A stretch of DNA of 7,191 bases, taken from NCBI GenBank assembly GCA_010671965.1, contig JAAHIC010000217.1, forward strand, positions 1 through 7,191. The letters are read 5' to 3'. The notes beneath the pieces are model-generated. The model had not been told where the DNA came from and ran no database searches. It was given only the letters and a program-made list of their open reading frames with translations. Position 1 is the first letter of the stretch. The number at the start of each line of letters is the position of its first letter. Shown here one piece after another: positions 1 to 6,694 of the stretch. The translations under genes and the position numbers were made by a program. This stretch comes from Leptolyngbya sp. SIO4C5. Its GTDB lineage: Bacteria > Cyanobacteriota > Cyanobacteriia > Phormidesmidales > Phormidesmidaceae.

Positions 1-1
1 T

Positions 2-157
2 CCCCTGCGTCGGCTGGGCGCACTGCAAAAATCCGCTAATTTTTCTAACAGGGAGCCAAAAGCTCTGTCTTAACGCCTAGATTCGTTAAGGCAGAGCTTT
101 TGGCTCCCTGTTAGAAAAATTAGCGGATTTTTGCAGTGCGCCCAGCCGACGCAGGGG
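2..157. repeat. Near-perfect 156-bp palindrome (74-bp arms, 8-base loop)
   Basis: Bases 2-75 are the reverse complement of 84-157 with a single mismatch (T68 opposite G91, a G-U wobble in RNA). The loop is 76-83. Symmetry stops exactly at base 2, because base 1 and base 158 are both T. An arm beginning one base inside the window suggests that the window starts at a contig end and that most of the palindrome is a fold-back copy. The lone mismatch close to the loop fits a natural short hairpin that was already there, with the outer arms copied from it. A genuine palindromic element (for example a MITE-like one) is possible, but no target duplication can be checked because the left flank is missing. 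Confidence 0.95.
58..101. terminator. Possible natural bidirectional intrinsic terminator inside the palindrome
   Basis: The innermost part of the palindrome has the form A4-GCTCTG-T-CTTAACG, loop, CGTTAAG-G-CAGAGC-T4. This is a strong stem with an A run on one side and a T run on the other, as in bidirectional factor-independent terminators. It lies about 165 bases beyond the psbV stop codon and would be read after psbV on the minus strand. The T run is short (four), and the longer palindrome around it makes it hard to say what is natural, so this is a tentative call. Confidence 0.4.
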
Positions 158-265
158 TAGGCTCCGTTAGCAAGCGGAGCTGCCGATCTAACCTAGGTTT
201 GATCAACCATCATGATCAAGACCGCCCCGCTACGACAAACGCTAGCTAGCTTGGTAGAACCTAAC
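158..265. other. psbV downstream region, no gene seen
   Basis: No reading frame of convincing size is seen on either strand. A small hairpin is present (161-166 pairing with 175-180, stem GCTCCG/CGGAGC, eight-base loop). It has no T run on either side, so it is not a convincing terminator by itself. Short TTGATCA/ATGATCA-like words occur near 200-220 without a clear pattern. Confidence 0.6.
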
Positions 266-793
266 CTAAATAGATTCCGTTTCTTCTACAACTGCTGGTG
301 CGGAATAGCGAGCTTTACCACCGCCCCACATGTCACCAATCACTTTCGGCTGCAGTAGGATATGGCCTGCGATCGCTACCAAATCATCCTCCGTTAAGCT
401 TCGCATCTTGGGATAGATGTCAGTGCTTTTCAGGCTGGGGTGAATCTCAGCAATTTCCTCCAATCCATCGTAGGTAGTTGGATTTTCCATATAGTCCACA
501 AGGGCCTCAAGATTGTTGCGAGGAGGCAAAGCTCCGGCAAGAGCCTCAGGATCCAAGCCCACGTCGGGGTTAGTCTTGGTGATTCCCGAAACGTGACAAG
601 ATCCACAAGCGTAGTTAAACTGTCGGCGACCCCGGTTCACTTCTTCTAAGCTCAAAACGTAGGTGTCTCCCTGCTCGTTTAGCTTGACCGTACGGGTTGC
701 TTCATCTAGCTCAGCGGCAATTGCACTGGCGGAAAATAGGTGGCCTGAGAAAAATAAGATAGCCGCAAGAAGCCAAATGCATCTCTTAAACAT
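266..793 (-). CDS. psbV: Photosystem II cytochrome c550 precursor (PsbV) with C-terminal extension
   Basis: PsbV is an extrinsic haem protein on the lumenal face of photosystem II that stabilises the Mn4CaO5 cluster and its Ca/Cl requirement. The ATG at 793 is chosen because GAGGAG lies four bases upstream; an ATG at 832 would only add 13 unlikely residues before the signal peptide. The product is 175 residues. Residues 1-26 form a signal peptide (positive MFKR, hydrophobic core, AIA/A end), giving a mature start at Ala27. The haem site CGSCH is at 63-67, and the sixth-ligand candidate is His118 in EIHPS. In mature numbering these are Cys37, Cys40, His41 and His92, matching the known ligands. 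The conserved GITKTN, NPTTYDG and DMWGGGK segments are present. Oddly, the protein runs 12 residues (SAPAVVEETESI) past the tyrosine at mature position 137, where family members usually stop. It lies downstream of accD on the same strand; psbV2 or petJ is not seen downstream within the window. Confidence 0.97.
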   Translation of the reverse strand: MFKRCIWLLAAILFFSGHLFSASAIAAELDEATRTVKLNEQGDTYVLSLEEVNRGRRQFNYACGSCHVSGITKTNPDVGLDPEALAGALPPRNNLEALVDYMENPTTYDGLEEIAEIHPSLKSTDIYPKMRSLTEDDLVAIAGHILLQPKVIGDMWGGGKARYSAPAVVEETESI

Positions 794-797
794 GGTT

Positions 798-803
798 CTC
801 CTC
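798..803 (-). promoter_or_regulatory. Ribosome binding site that fixes the psbV start
   Basis: The minus strand reads GAGGAG, then AACC, then the ATG at 793. It is one of the two clear Shine-Dalgarno sequences in the window. It selects the downstream ATG over the tandem ATGs at 832 and 829, and the chosen start also gives a standard signal peptide. Confidence 0.8.
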
Positions 804-875
804 AAAGTGGCTCGATTATTGTTATGCATCATTCAACACAGCATGACCCATTAGGACTGAGTCATTCCAGTATCA

Positions 876-905
876 CTATCATGCCACTGAAAGGGTCATT
901 CCCAA
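876..905 (-). promoter_or_regulatory. Candidate psbV promoter
   Basis: In the 162-bp gap between accD and psbV the minus strand has TTGGGA (905-900), an 18-base spacer, and TGATAG (881-876), which resemble a -35 and -10 pair. The matches to TTGACA and TATAAT are only moderate. A psbV-specific promoter would fit the high demand for photosystem II subunits, but cotranscription with accD cannot be excluded. Confidence 0.25.
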
Positions 906-955
906 AGTGTTCTATTCGCTTTCACCTACAACTGCGGTGGAACAGCTGAGGGCTA

Positions 956-1897
956 TTAGCCAAAGTGCATCGAGGGCTGAACGCTAATTTGATTGAAATG
1001 AACGGCTTCGTCTAAAGGCTTAGACTTAGCATCTTCCGCCAAAGGCTGATGCAAACGAATCAGTTGGGCAAGGGTCTGCTTTAGCTGAGTTCGCGGCACG
1101 ATGATGTCAACAAAGCCGTGCTTCAGCAAATATTCGGCTGTTTGAAAATCTTCAGGCAGCTTTTCGCGCAAAGTCTGCTCTACCACTCGCCGCCCTGCAA
1201 AGCCAATTGTAGCCTGAGGTTCAGCGATAATGATGTCTCCTAACATGGCAAAACTGGCAGTGACTCCCCCGGTGGTGGGATGGGAAAGTACTGGCATGTA
1301 GAGCAACTGCTGGGAACGATGGCGCTCTAGGGCCGCAGAGATCTTAGCCATCTGCATCAAGCTCAGCATTCCCTCCTGCATCCTAGCGCCGCCAGAAGCA
1401 CATACAATGACCACCGGCAGGCGATCGCGGGTACTCCGCTCAATCAGGCGCGTCAGCTTTTCGCCCACCACTGATCCCATGCTGCCCCCCATAAAGCGAA
1501 AATCCATCACGCCCAAGCCAAAGGCAAGGCCATCAATTTCGCCAATGCCAGTCTGCACCCCGTCATTAAGTCCGGTTTTACTTTGCATATCCCGCAGGCG
1601 ATCGCGGTAGGCTTTGCGATCGCGAAACTTCAGCGGGTCTTGCGGCCAAATGTGAGTATCTAGAGGCTGCCAGGTGTTGGTATCGGTAAGCTGCTGAATC
1701 CGCTCATCGCTAAAAATGCGATGATGATGCCCACATTCCGGACAAACTTTTTGATTATTTTGCAGGTCTTTAGTGTAGGTCAAAACACCGCAGGCCTCGC
1801 ACTTTGTCCATAGGCCATCGGCAATTTCGCGCTCTTGGCGATCTTTGCTGATGGGGCCTGACTTTCTTCGATTTGCAAACCAGTCGAACAGGGACAT
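956..1897 (-). CDS. accD: Acetyl-CoA carboxylase carboxyltransferase beta subunit
   Basis: AccD, with AccA, moves the carboxyl group from carboxybiotin on BCCP to acetyl-CoA, making malonyl-CoA, the first committed step of fatty-acid synthesis in the cytosol. The 313-residue product has the expected length. An N-terminal zinc ribbon is visible as C33-x2-C36 and C52-x2-C55 (KCEACG and VCPECGHH). The crotonase-like carboxyltransferase domain follows, with [13 protein letters not shown] sequence at about 136-144, the oxyanion-hole turn SGGARMQEG at 168-176 and a second glycine turn [10 protein letters not shown] at 206-215, then [14 protein letters not shown] at 232-245. The ATG at 1897 gives the usual [10 protein letters not shown] start; only a weak AGGGT lies upstream. 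psbV follows on the same strand after 162 bp. No frame damage is seen. Confidence 0.98.
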   Translation of the reverse strand: MSLFDWFANRRKSGPISKDRQEREIADGLWTKCEACGVLTYTKDLQNNQKVCPECGHHHRIFSDERIQQLTDTNTWQPLDTHIWPQDPLKFRDRKAYRDRLRDMQSKTGLNDGVQTGIGEIDGLAFGLGVMDFRFMGGSMGSVVGEKLTRLIERSTRDRLPVVIVCASGGARMQEGMLSLMQMAKISAALERHRSQQLLYMPVLSHPTTGGVTASFAMLGDIIIAEPQATIGFAGRRVVEQTLREKLPEDFQTAEYLLKHGFVDIIVPRTQLKQTLAQLIRLHQPLAEDAKSKPLDEAVHFNQISVQPSMHFG

Positions 1898-2333
1898 GAA
1901 ACTTTCTACCCTACTGCAATCACTAAAGCTCTATCTTGCTTGTTGGAGCTTTCTCCCAAATTTGTAATAGAACTATGATTTTAATCCTAATAGCTTCGAT
2001 CCACGCTGCTGCCTAAGATCGTAATTTTTGTTTTGCGATCGCAGGGATAAACCCTACACCGCTAAAAGTCAAAAGACTTTTATAATAAGGCCCACACCCA
2101 GTTTGTAAAAATTAGTGAAGTCCACAGCCTTTTGTCTCTGGCTACCGGAATGGACGGGCCACAAATTTACTGAACTCCAGCAGCGCTGAGGAAAGTCAAA
2201 TATTTGCAGGCATTCCCGCGGATCTACGGATAACAGCCGGTAGCGACTAAAACCTAAGTGAATACTGCGAGGCGCTCAGGTAACGATTTGTTTATGCTGC
2301 AGAAAGTAATGGGGCGAGATTCTATCTACCAAG
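1898..2333. other. Divergent intergenic region, 436 bp, no clear gene
   Basis: This separates accD (minus) from the synthase-family gene (plus). It holds a HIP1 octamer at 2035-2042, a perfect 8-bp dyad (2063-2070 with 2075-2082, TAAAAGTC, AAAA loop), a consensus TATAAT at 2081-2086, and a possible hairpin downstream (2120-2124 with 2151-2155 and 2126-2129 with 2140-2143). An imperfect direct repeat is visible between about 2107-2127 and 2161-2183 (AGTGAAGTCCA versus TACTGAACTCCA). No tRNA, 6S RNA, RNase P RNA or tmRNA hallmark was recognised. A GAGGAAAGTC word at about 2187-2196 recalls RNase P RNA, but nothing around it agrees. Confidence 0.5.
2063..2086 (+). promoter_or_regulatory. Candidate promoter with overlapping dyad, rightward
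   Basis: TATAAT (2081-2086) is a perfect -10 hexamer. There is no good -35 hexamer 17 bases upstream, as is common for cyanobacterial promoters that depend on an activator. An 8-bp perfect inverted repeat (2063-2070/2075-2082) abuts and overlaps the -10 and could be an operator. Transcription from about 2093 would give a 5' leader of roughly 240 bases before the ATG at 2334, or a separate short RNA. Confidence 0.35.
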
Positions 2334-3446
2334 ATGACTTCTTTAAAATTGGCCAGCTCTTCTAAGTACGATGCGATCGCAGACGATGCTCTCAAAGACG
2401 AAGATAACGCAGCTTGGTTAGTTCATTTAGCCCCCGATATTCAGCAAGCCTGGATCCAGCGTCTATACTGGTTGCGCTGGATTGATCGCCTGGCCGAGCA
2501 GGATCAGCTGCTGCAGCATAGTTCAGAATTCGAGAATTTCTATCACGCCTGGAAACGTTTATTTGAGACGGGAGAAATTGCCGCTGAACACCAGCACTGG
2601 CAAATCCTCAACTATCTGGCCCAGCTAGGCGTGACCGAGCAGGGCGAGGCAAATGTCTCGCTGCGGGTATGGGATCGATATATTGAAGCGATGCGCGATT
2701 ATCACCAGCCTAATCTGGCGATCGAAACGCTGCATGATTACGAACAGATGCTCGAACGCATTGCCGGGTCTTTTTTCCAGTGCTTCCCCTTCATCTCGGC
2801 TCAGCACCGGCAGGCGATCTGCTATTTTGGCCTAGTCGATCAGTTTTACAACAACCTGCGCGATCTGCGCGAAGATGCGCTACAGGGTGTTTGCTACTTT
2901 CCAGAAGAAGTCTTGGCTAACTTTGGGGTGAAGCGCTCAGAGATTTTGTCCATGACCTGTTTTGATCGCCCCGGCTACTTTCAGATGATGCAGTTTTGGA
3001 CGGAAGAATATCTGCCCAGAGTACGGCAGCAGACAGTTAGCCTCATCCTGGCCCAAGATTTACATCCCTCCTGGGAAATGCTGAGAGACTGGTGTATTCA
3101 CCGCTACAACCGCGTAGAGCGAGTCTTACAGATCTGCCATTACGACTTCCAGCAGTTTCCCGAACGCTACTGGTTTGAAGTCCGACGCGACCTGGCTTAT
3201 CAACACATCCCAGTTGCGGCTAGCAGGATTCAAAAAAGCTATCGGCTTTCAGAAATCTCGCGCTTTCTCAGATTAAGCCCCACGGTAATTAGAACCATGC
3301 AAACAGGACTGCAGGTTCTCAACCGTTGGCCGCTGCAGACAGAAGCAACGCAGTTTTTGCGCTTTAGGACAGCTGCTTACCGCTTTCCGGCAAAAAACCT
3401 ATCCCAATCTTTTTTTACACCAGTGCCAAAATCTCAGAAAGCCTGA
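2334..3446 (+). CDS. Divergent squalene/phytoene synthase family protein
   Basis: Members of this all-helical family condense two prenyl diphosphates head to head (squalene, phytoene) in isoprenoid synthesis. The 370-residue product is longer than a typical phytoene synthase (about 300). The clearest signature is at 170-198: N174-x2-R-D177-x3-D181-x3-G, then CYFPEEVLANFGV, matching the family's second aspartate motif (NxxRDxxED, followed by YLP and a leader to the next helix). The upstream helix DYEQMLERIAGSFF (135-148) matches the YxxYxxxVAG region. The first motif, normally R-x2-D-D-x2-D, appears as RWIDRLAEQD (48-57), keeping D51 but with E55 in place of the fourth-spaced aspartate. The C-terminal 130 residues, rich in Trp, Arg and Tyr, match nothing I recognise. 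An in-frame stop at 2307-2309 leaves ATG 2334 as the only plausible start; no good ribosome binding site is seen. Substrate is unknown, and a non-catalytic role is possible. Confidence 0.72.
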   Translation: MTSLKLASSSKYDAIADDALKDEDNAAWLVHLAPDIQQAWIQRLYWLRWIDRLAEQDQLLQHSSEFENFYHAWKRLFETGEIAAEHQHWQILNYLAQLGVTEQGEANVSLRVWDRYIEAMRDYHQPNLAIETLHDYEQMLERIAGSFFQCFPFISAQHRQAICYFGLVDQFYNNLRDLREDALQGVCYFPEEVLANFGVKRSEILSMTCFDRPGYFQMMQFWTEEYLPRVRQQTVSLILAQDLHPSWEMLRDWCIHRYNRVERVLQICHYDFQQFPERYWFEVRRDLAYQHIPVAASRIQKSYRLSEISRFLRLSPTVIRTMQTGLQVLNRWPLQTEATQFLRFRTAAYRFPAKNLSQSFFTPVPKSQKA

Positions 3447-3474
3447 AGCCAGCGCAGCTTGTTTAGATGACAGC

Positions 3475-3792
3475 TTAGGCAGCGGCTGTATCCAAGACGG
3501 TTTGTAGGCGTTGACGAAACTCGCCCTTGGGGTGCCCGCCTTTAACCTCCCCCAAGATTTGAAAATCTGCGGCTGGATTTTCGCAAACCAGGTAGGTTGG
3601 CCAGCCCATCTCAGCCTTATCAGGATATTGGGCTAGCAAAATTTTGCGATACTGCCGGTAGGTTGTCGTATCCTGCATTTTGACATCAATGAAGTCAAGC
3701 CCTAATTCTTGAGCGACTTTCTGATCGTAAAAGGACATTTTGTGGCAAATACCGCAGTCTTCAGAAGAAAACTTAATAACGGCTACAGTCAT
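3475..3792 (-). CDS. Small thioredoxin-fold protein (CGIC active site)
   Basis: A 105-residue protein with the thioredoxin layout: first strand TVAVIKFSS, redox motif C13-G-I-C16 at the start of the first helix, DFIDVKMQD second strand, the cis-proline loop GWPTYLVC (W64-P65), and a closing strand-helix with GEVKGGHPKGEFRQRL. It presumably does thiol-disulfide exchange in the cytosol, since there is no signal peptide or membrane segment. The active site is CGIC where thioredoxins have CGPC; changes at that position usually alter redox potential, so it need not be a general reductase. The partner is unknown. It converges on the synthase-family gene (28-bp gap, no clear terminator) and lies downstream of the helicase after 108 bp. 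ATG 3792 is the first start of the conserved frame; no clear ribosome binding site is present. Confidence 0.88.
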   Translation of the reverse strand: MTVAVIKFSSEDCGICHKMSFYDQKVAQELGLDFIDVKMQDTTTYRQYRKILLAQYPDKAEMGWPTYLVCENPAADFQILGEVKGGHPKGEFRQRLQTVLDTAAA

Positions 3793-3883
3793 GCTGTTCG
3801 CTAGGTTGAGACAACAACTAAATCCTATCTTGACCTGAATTCGACCAGTTGAGGAGAAATTTGCGGCTTTTGGACGGATATGT

Positions 3884-3893
3884 GGCGATCGCC
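3884..3893. repeat. HIP1 site extended to a 10-bp palindrome at the helicase stop
   Basis: GGCGATCGCC, an extended HIP1, sits seven bases beyond the helicase stop codon in the 108-bp gap before the thioredoxin-like gene. The surrounding sequence (CGGCGGCGATCGCC on the minus strand) could form a small GC-rich stem but has no T run, so I do not call it a terminator. Confidence 0.6.
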
Positions 3894-3900
3894 GCCGATT

Positions 3901-6180
3901 TTAGGACTGCAGAGCGGACAGCACCGGACTTGGCTGAGCGGCCTGGAGATTTTCAGGTTTGCTCCAGCTAAAAGGAGCCTGTTGAGCTGCCGAAAGCCAA
4001 AGTAGGCGCTTGGCCCGCGTCATCGCCACGTAAAGCAGCCGAAATTCCTCAGCCTGTTTTAGCTCAGTCGCCGCCTGCCAGGCCGTCAACACATCGGGCA
4101 TAGCGCTGTCTCCTGCTTCTAAGTTGTGAATAGCGGCGCGGACTTGTGCCCGAGCGACTTCAGCCACGGCGAAGTCACCTAAGAATCGAGTTTGAGGCGG
4201 TATCCAGATGTCGCCGGGAATAGTTTGCCTGTGCAGAAAAGGAATAAAAACGATATCCCAATCTAGCCCTTTGGCCTTGTGCATAGTCATCAGCGTTAGC
4301 TGCCCGGGGCGGGTATAGATAGCATCGACATCCTCTGTCTCTACAGCCTCAAATCGCTCAGAGTCTACCGTTTCTCGTAAAGCCTGAAGCATTGAGGCTA
4401 AACTGCTTTCACCCAAGGTTTGCTGAGCTATGCGAGTGGCTAACTTATCGGCGGTGGCCAGTTCGCTTTGGTTGTACTGCAGGGTTAGCCCCAAAAAGGA
4501 AATGAGGTGATAGGGCGGCAGTTCTAAACGCGATCGCAAAATTCCCTGGCAGTAGCGACGTGCCTGCCTAGCAGCTTCACTGCTCAGCACCGGATCTAGC
4601 GGCCCTGGGTAAAGGAACTGCTCTGGTTGACTCACTAACTGATTGAGATCTTGGGTGGGAATACGCTGCCGCTTGACCAAAATTTGCAGCGCCGCTTTAA
4701 GTCGATCTGCCGAGTGGGGCCGTTCGATAAACTGCAGCATGGCCAACATTTCAGCCGGAATGTCAGACTGGCGATCGCGTTCTCCCACGTCATATAAGCT
4801 AATCCCGCAGGCCTCTAAATCAACCCCTAATGTAGTTGGATCTTGCAGTAAGCGTCGGACAAAGCGACCCTGGCGATACTCACGTACCAAAATGGCTGCA
4901 TTTCGGCTGGGATCTTCAGCTAGCAGAGCCGCAACCCGCTGAGCTATCAGCCGTACAGTCTGTTCAACATTTTCAGGCTGATAGATTTCAACACCCCGGC
5001 CAATAGCCGCCGGATTGGCGTCAGCCTGAGGATCGTCAGCGCTAACCGCCTGAATTGCCTGCGGTCTAAAAGGCGGATCGCCCACATGGTTCTGGTTTAC
5101 CCAAGTCAATAGTCGGTTGGCAGCCTGCATGATCGTGGCCGTACTCCGACCGGCCTGCTCAATGGTGGCCAGTCGGCCTTGCTGCTGACAGTTTTGGCAA
5201 AACTGATTGAAAAAGACCGGATCGGCAGGTGTAAAGGTTGAGTTGATCGCCTGATTGGGATCGCCTACGCGGACTAAATTCGCTGCCTGTGCCGAGTTTT
5301 GCCCCTCGCTGGCCAAAATTTCTAGGAGACGAGTTTGTAGCGGTGAGGAATCCTGGGCCTCATCTTCAAAAATGGCAAAGAATCGGGTTTGCCAAAACTG
5401 GCGCATTGCCGGATCTGCCAATACCCGTAGCGCTGCCAGCACCATGTCGTCATAATCAATGAGCTGACGCTGCTGTAGCAAAGTTTGGTAGCTGGTGTAA
5501 AGACCGGCTGCAACCGTCAAAATTTGATAGTCTCTCAGCCCGACTGGCAAGGCTTTCGTTGAATTGGCCTCTATCTGAGCCAACATCGCTGGTGTCAGGC
5601 CTGAGCTTTTTGCTTCATGAATTACGGTGCTGGCTAGCTCAGGTAATATTTCAGTGCGCAAAACCGATTGACGTCTGAGCCGTTCGGTTTCTTCGCCGTC
5701 AAACTGCTGGCCTTCGAGTAGCTGCTGGTAAAGCTGGGGATGACTGACAATCCACTGCTCAACGCAGGCCCGAATCAGCCGATGACCCCGGCTAGGGGAG
5801 ATGAGCGTCAAGGTATCTAAGTGAATGCCCGATAGATCAGGGCTGCGAGTGGCAATGTTGAGGGCCAGTCCGTGCAGCGTAAAAACGACAAAACTGTTTT
5901 GCGGTAGCGCTAGTTCCTTTAAGTAATGGCGAACCTTGGCTTTAAGGTTAGCGGCAGCAGAGCGAGTAAACGTGACTAAGACCAGTTGACGCCGTCCATG
6001 AAGCTGATGCCGGGCGATCGCGATCGCAGCGCCCACAGCCATGCCGGTGGATTTACCAGAGCCAGGAACGGCAGAAACGGCTAGAGGTCCGCCTGACCAG
6101 TCAGCGAACGCCTGCTGTCCGGGCCGGAGCTGGCTGCGCCAGCGGTCAATTTGAGATTGGCGATCAAGGCGGGTGAGCAT
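3901..6180 (-). CDS. UvrD/PcrA-type superfamily 1 ATP-dependent DNA helicase
   Basis: A 759-residue 3'-5' DNA helicase of the UvrD/Rep/PcrA family, acting in repair, recombination control or replication restart. All helicase motifs can be read in order: Q motif (LRPGQQAFADW, 18-28), I/Walker A (AVPGSGKST, 37-45, K43), Ia (TFTRSAAANLK, 70-80), Ib (TLHGLALNI, 101-109), II (DEAQD, 273-277), III (VRVGDPNQA, 303-311), IV (QAGRS, 342-346), V (TMHKAKGLDWDIV, 632-644) and VI (FRLLYVAMTRAK, 713-724). The length suits a helicase alone; no PD-(D/E)XK nuclease domain follows motif VI, so it is not AddA/RecB-like. Motif IV has QAGRS where most family members have NYRS. It is 70 bp downstream of the small gene at 6251-6694 on the same strand, so the two may be cotranscribed. 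No clear ribosome binding site precedes ATG 6180; an ATG 16 bases upstream is out of frame. Confidence 0.93.
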   Translation of the reverse strand: MLTRLDRQSQIDRWRSQLRPGQQAFADWSGGPLAVSAVPGSGKSTGMAVGAAIAIARHQLHGRRQLVLVTFTRSAAANLKAKVRHYLKELALPQNSFVVFTLHGLALNIATRSPDLSGIHLDTLTLISPSRGHRLIRACVEQWIVSHPQLYQQLLEGQQFDGEETERLRRQSVLRTEILPELASTVIHEAKSSGLTPAMLAQIEANSTKALPVGLRDYQILTVAAGLYTSYQTLLQQRQLIDYDDMVLAALRVLADPAMRQFWQTRFFAIFEDEAQDSSPLQTRLLEILASEGQNSAQAANLVRVGDPNQAINSTFTPADPVFFNQFCQNCQQQGRLATIEQAGRSTATIMQAANRLLTWVNQNHVGDPPFRPQAIQAVSADDPQADANPAAIGRGVEIYQPENVEQTVRLIAQRVAALLAEDPSRNAAILVREYRQGRFVRRLLQDPTTLGVDLEACGISLYDVGERDRQSDIPAEMLAMLQFIERPHSADRLKAALQILVKRQRIPTQDLNQLVSQPEQFLYPGPLDPVLSSEAARQARRYCQGILRSRLELPPYHLISFLGLTLQYNQSELATADKLATRIAQQTLGESSLASMLQALRETVDSERFEAVETEDVDAIYTRPGQLTLMTMHKAKGLDWDIVFIPFLHRQTIPGDIWIPPQTRFLGDFAVAEVARAQVRAAIHNLEAGDSAMPDVLTAWQAATELKQAEEFRLLYVAMTRAKRLLWLSAAQQAPFSWSKPENLQAAQPSPVLSALQS

Positions 6181-6250
6181 AGCACTGAATAAGCATGAGG
6201 GGAAAGTCAGTCGCCGGGAAGCGCGGACCGCAGGGGACTGCCGCTAAATT
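6181..6250 (-). other. 70-bp spacer between the small gene and the helicase gene
   Basis: A GC-rich spacer without a recognisable promoter or T-run terminator on the minus strand. This is consistent with the upstream small gene and the helicase being read as one transcript, though the spacing does not prove it. Confidence 0.4.
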
Positions 6251-6694
6251 TCAAAGCAATCCTTTTTCACTACGCGGCATTGAGACAGAGGCAGACTCGG
6301 ATTTGACAAATAGTTCAGGATGGGCCTGCCAAATTTGCTTAATCAGATAGTGTAGCTGCTGTAAGCCGCGCCGCTGCTGGTCGGCAGCGGATAAGCTTTG
6401 GGCCTGGCTGAGCAGCGAAATCACTTCTAAGTCCAAAGCAGCCTGAAAGAAGTCCAGCGGCCAAAGTAGATCAGGGGCCTCTTCTAAAGGATAGAGCTGG
6501 GCAATGTCAGCCTCGCCAACCGCTAACATTTCCAGTTCCGCTGCTGAAGTACAGACAATCAGCATCAGGGGTCTAGCCCAGCAAAGCTGCCGCGCCGGCA
6601 CAACATCAATTGCCTCTGCGTAAAGTCGCACAGCTTGATGTTCTAGGAAAATAATCTGATGAGGACGAATTGACCCAGGGTTTTCTTCATTCAT
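6251..6694 (-). CDS. Small uncharacterised protein, probably conserved in cyanobacteria
   Basis: A 147-residue soluble protein with no signal peptide, membrane segment or recognised catalytic motif. The core reads as alternating strands and helices: IIFLEHQAVRLYAEAIDVV (14-32), then QLCWARPLMLIV (36-47), then an acidic stretch with LYPLEEAPDLLWPLDFF and a leucine-rich helix (SLLSQAQSLS). The C-terminal 15 or so residues look disordered. From memory it resembles an uncharacterised family found next to clpS in cyanobacteria, but I cannot verify that here, and I assign no function. ATG 6694 is preferred over a TTG at 6730, which would add only 12 residues without a ribosome binding site. The 5' end of the gene is the point where the right-hand inverted repeat begins, so its start region is duplicated at the window end. 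It is divergent from clpS and upstream of the helicase. Confidence 0.8.
   Translation of the reverse strand: MNEENPGSIRPHQIIFLEHQAVRLYAEAIDVVPARQLCWARPLMLIVCTSAAELEMLAVGEADIAQLYPLEEAPDLLWPLDFFQAALDLEVISLLSQAQSLSAADQQRRGLQQLHYLIKQIWQAHPELFVKSESASVSMPRSEKGLL

Larger units (their letters stand above)
369..6027. repeat. Dispersed HIP1 octamers (GCGATCGC), at least 11 copies
   Basis: Copies begin at 369, 1421, 1598, 1616, 2035, 2373, 3885, 4530, 4771, 6014 and 6020. They lie within genes and between them, and the last two overlap. A given octamer is expected about 0.1 times in a window this size, so the enrichment is very strong. HIP1 abundance is a known hallmark of many cyanobacterial genomes and supports a chromosomal origin for the whole window, including the stretch between the two end repeats. 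Confidence 0.95.

Noticed and set aside
2..157. An insertion-sequence end or MITE
   Set aside because: There is no transposase, no checkable target duplication, and the palindrome begins at the edge of the window. Kept only as an alternative pending a copy-number search.
794..832. An upstream psbV start adding 13 residues
   Set aside because: It would put a polar Asn-rich segment ahead of a standard signal peptide and ignore the strong ribosome binding site just before the ATG at 793.
1975..2022. A tiny hydrophobic reading frame (about 13 codons, MILILIAS-like) on the plus strand
   Set aside because: Too short, no ribosome binding site, and no match to known small photosystem subunits that I recognise.
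2187..2196. GAGGAAAGTC, a word found in RNase P RNA
   Set aside because: The surrounding sequence lacks the rest of the conserved RNase P RNA core, so this is a chance match.
3741..3757. A c-type haem site (CGICH, CxxCH) in the small protein at 3475-3792
   Set aside because: The protein lacks a signal peptide and follows the thioredoxin fold with a cis-proline loop, so the two cysteines are the redox pair and the following His is incidental.
4643..5513. Open frames of 60-100 codons inside the helicase gene and opposite accD
   Set aside because: They lie across strongly conserved coding sequence in other frames and have compositions typical of shadow frames (Arg- and Ser-rich), with no recognisable domain.
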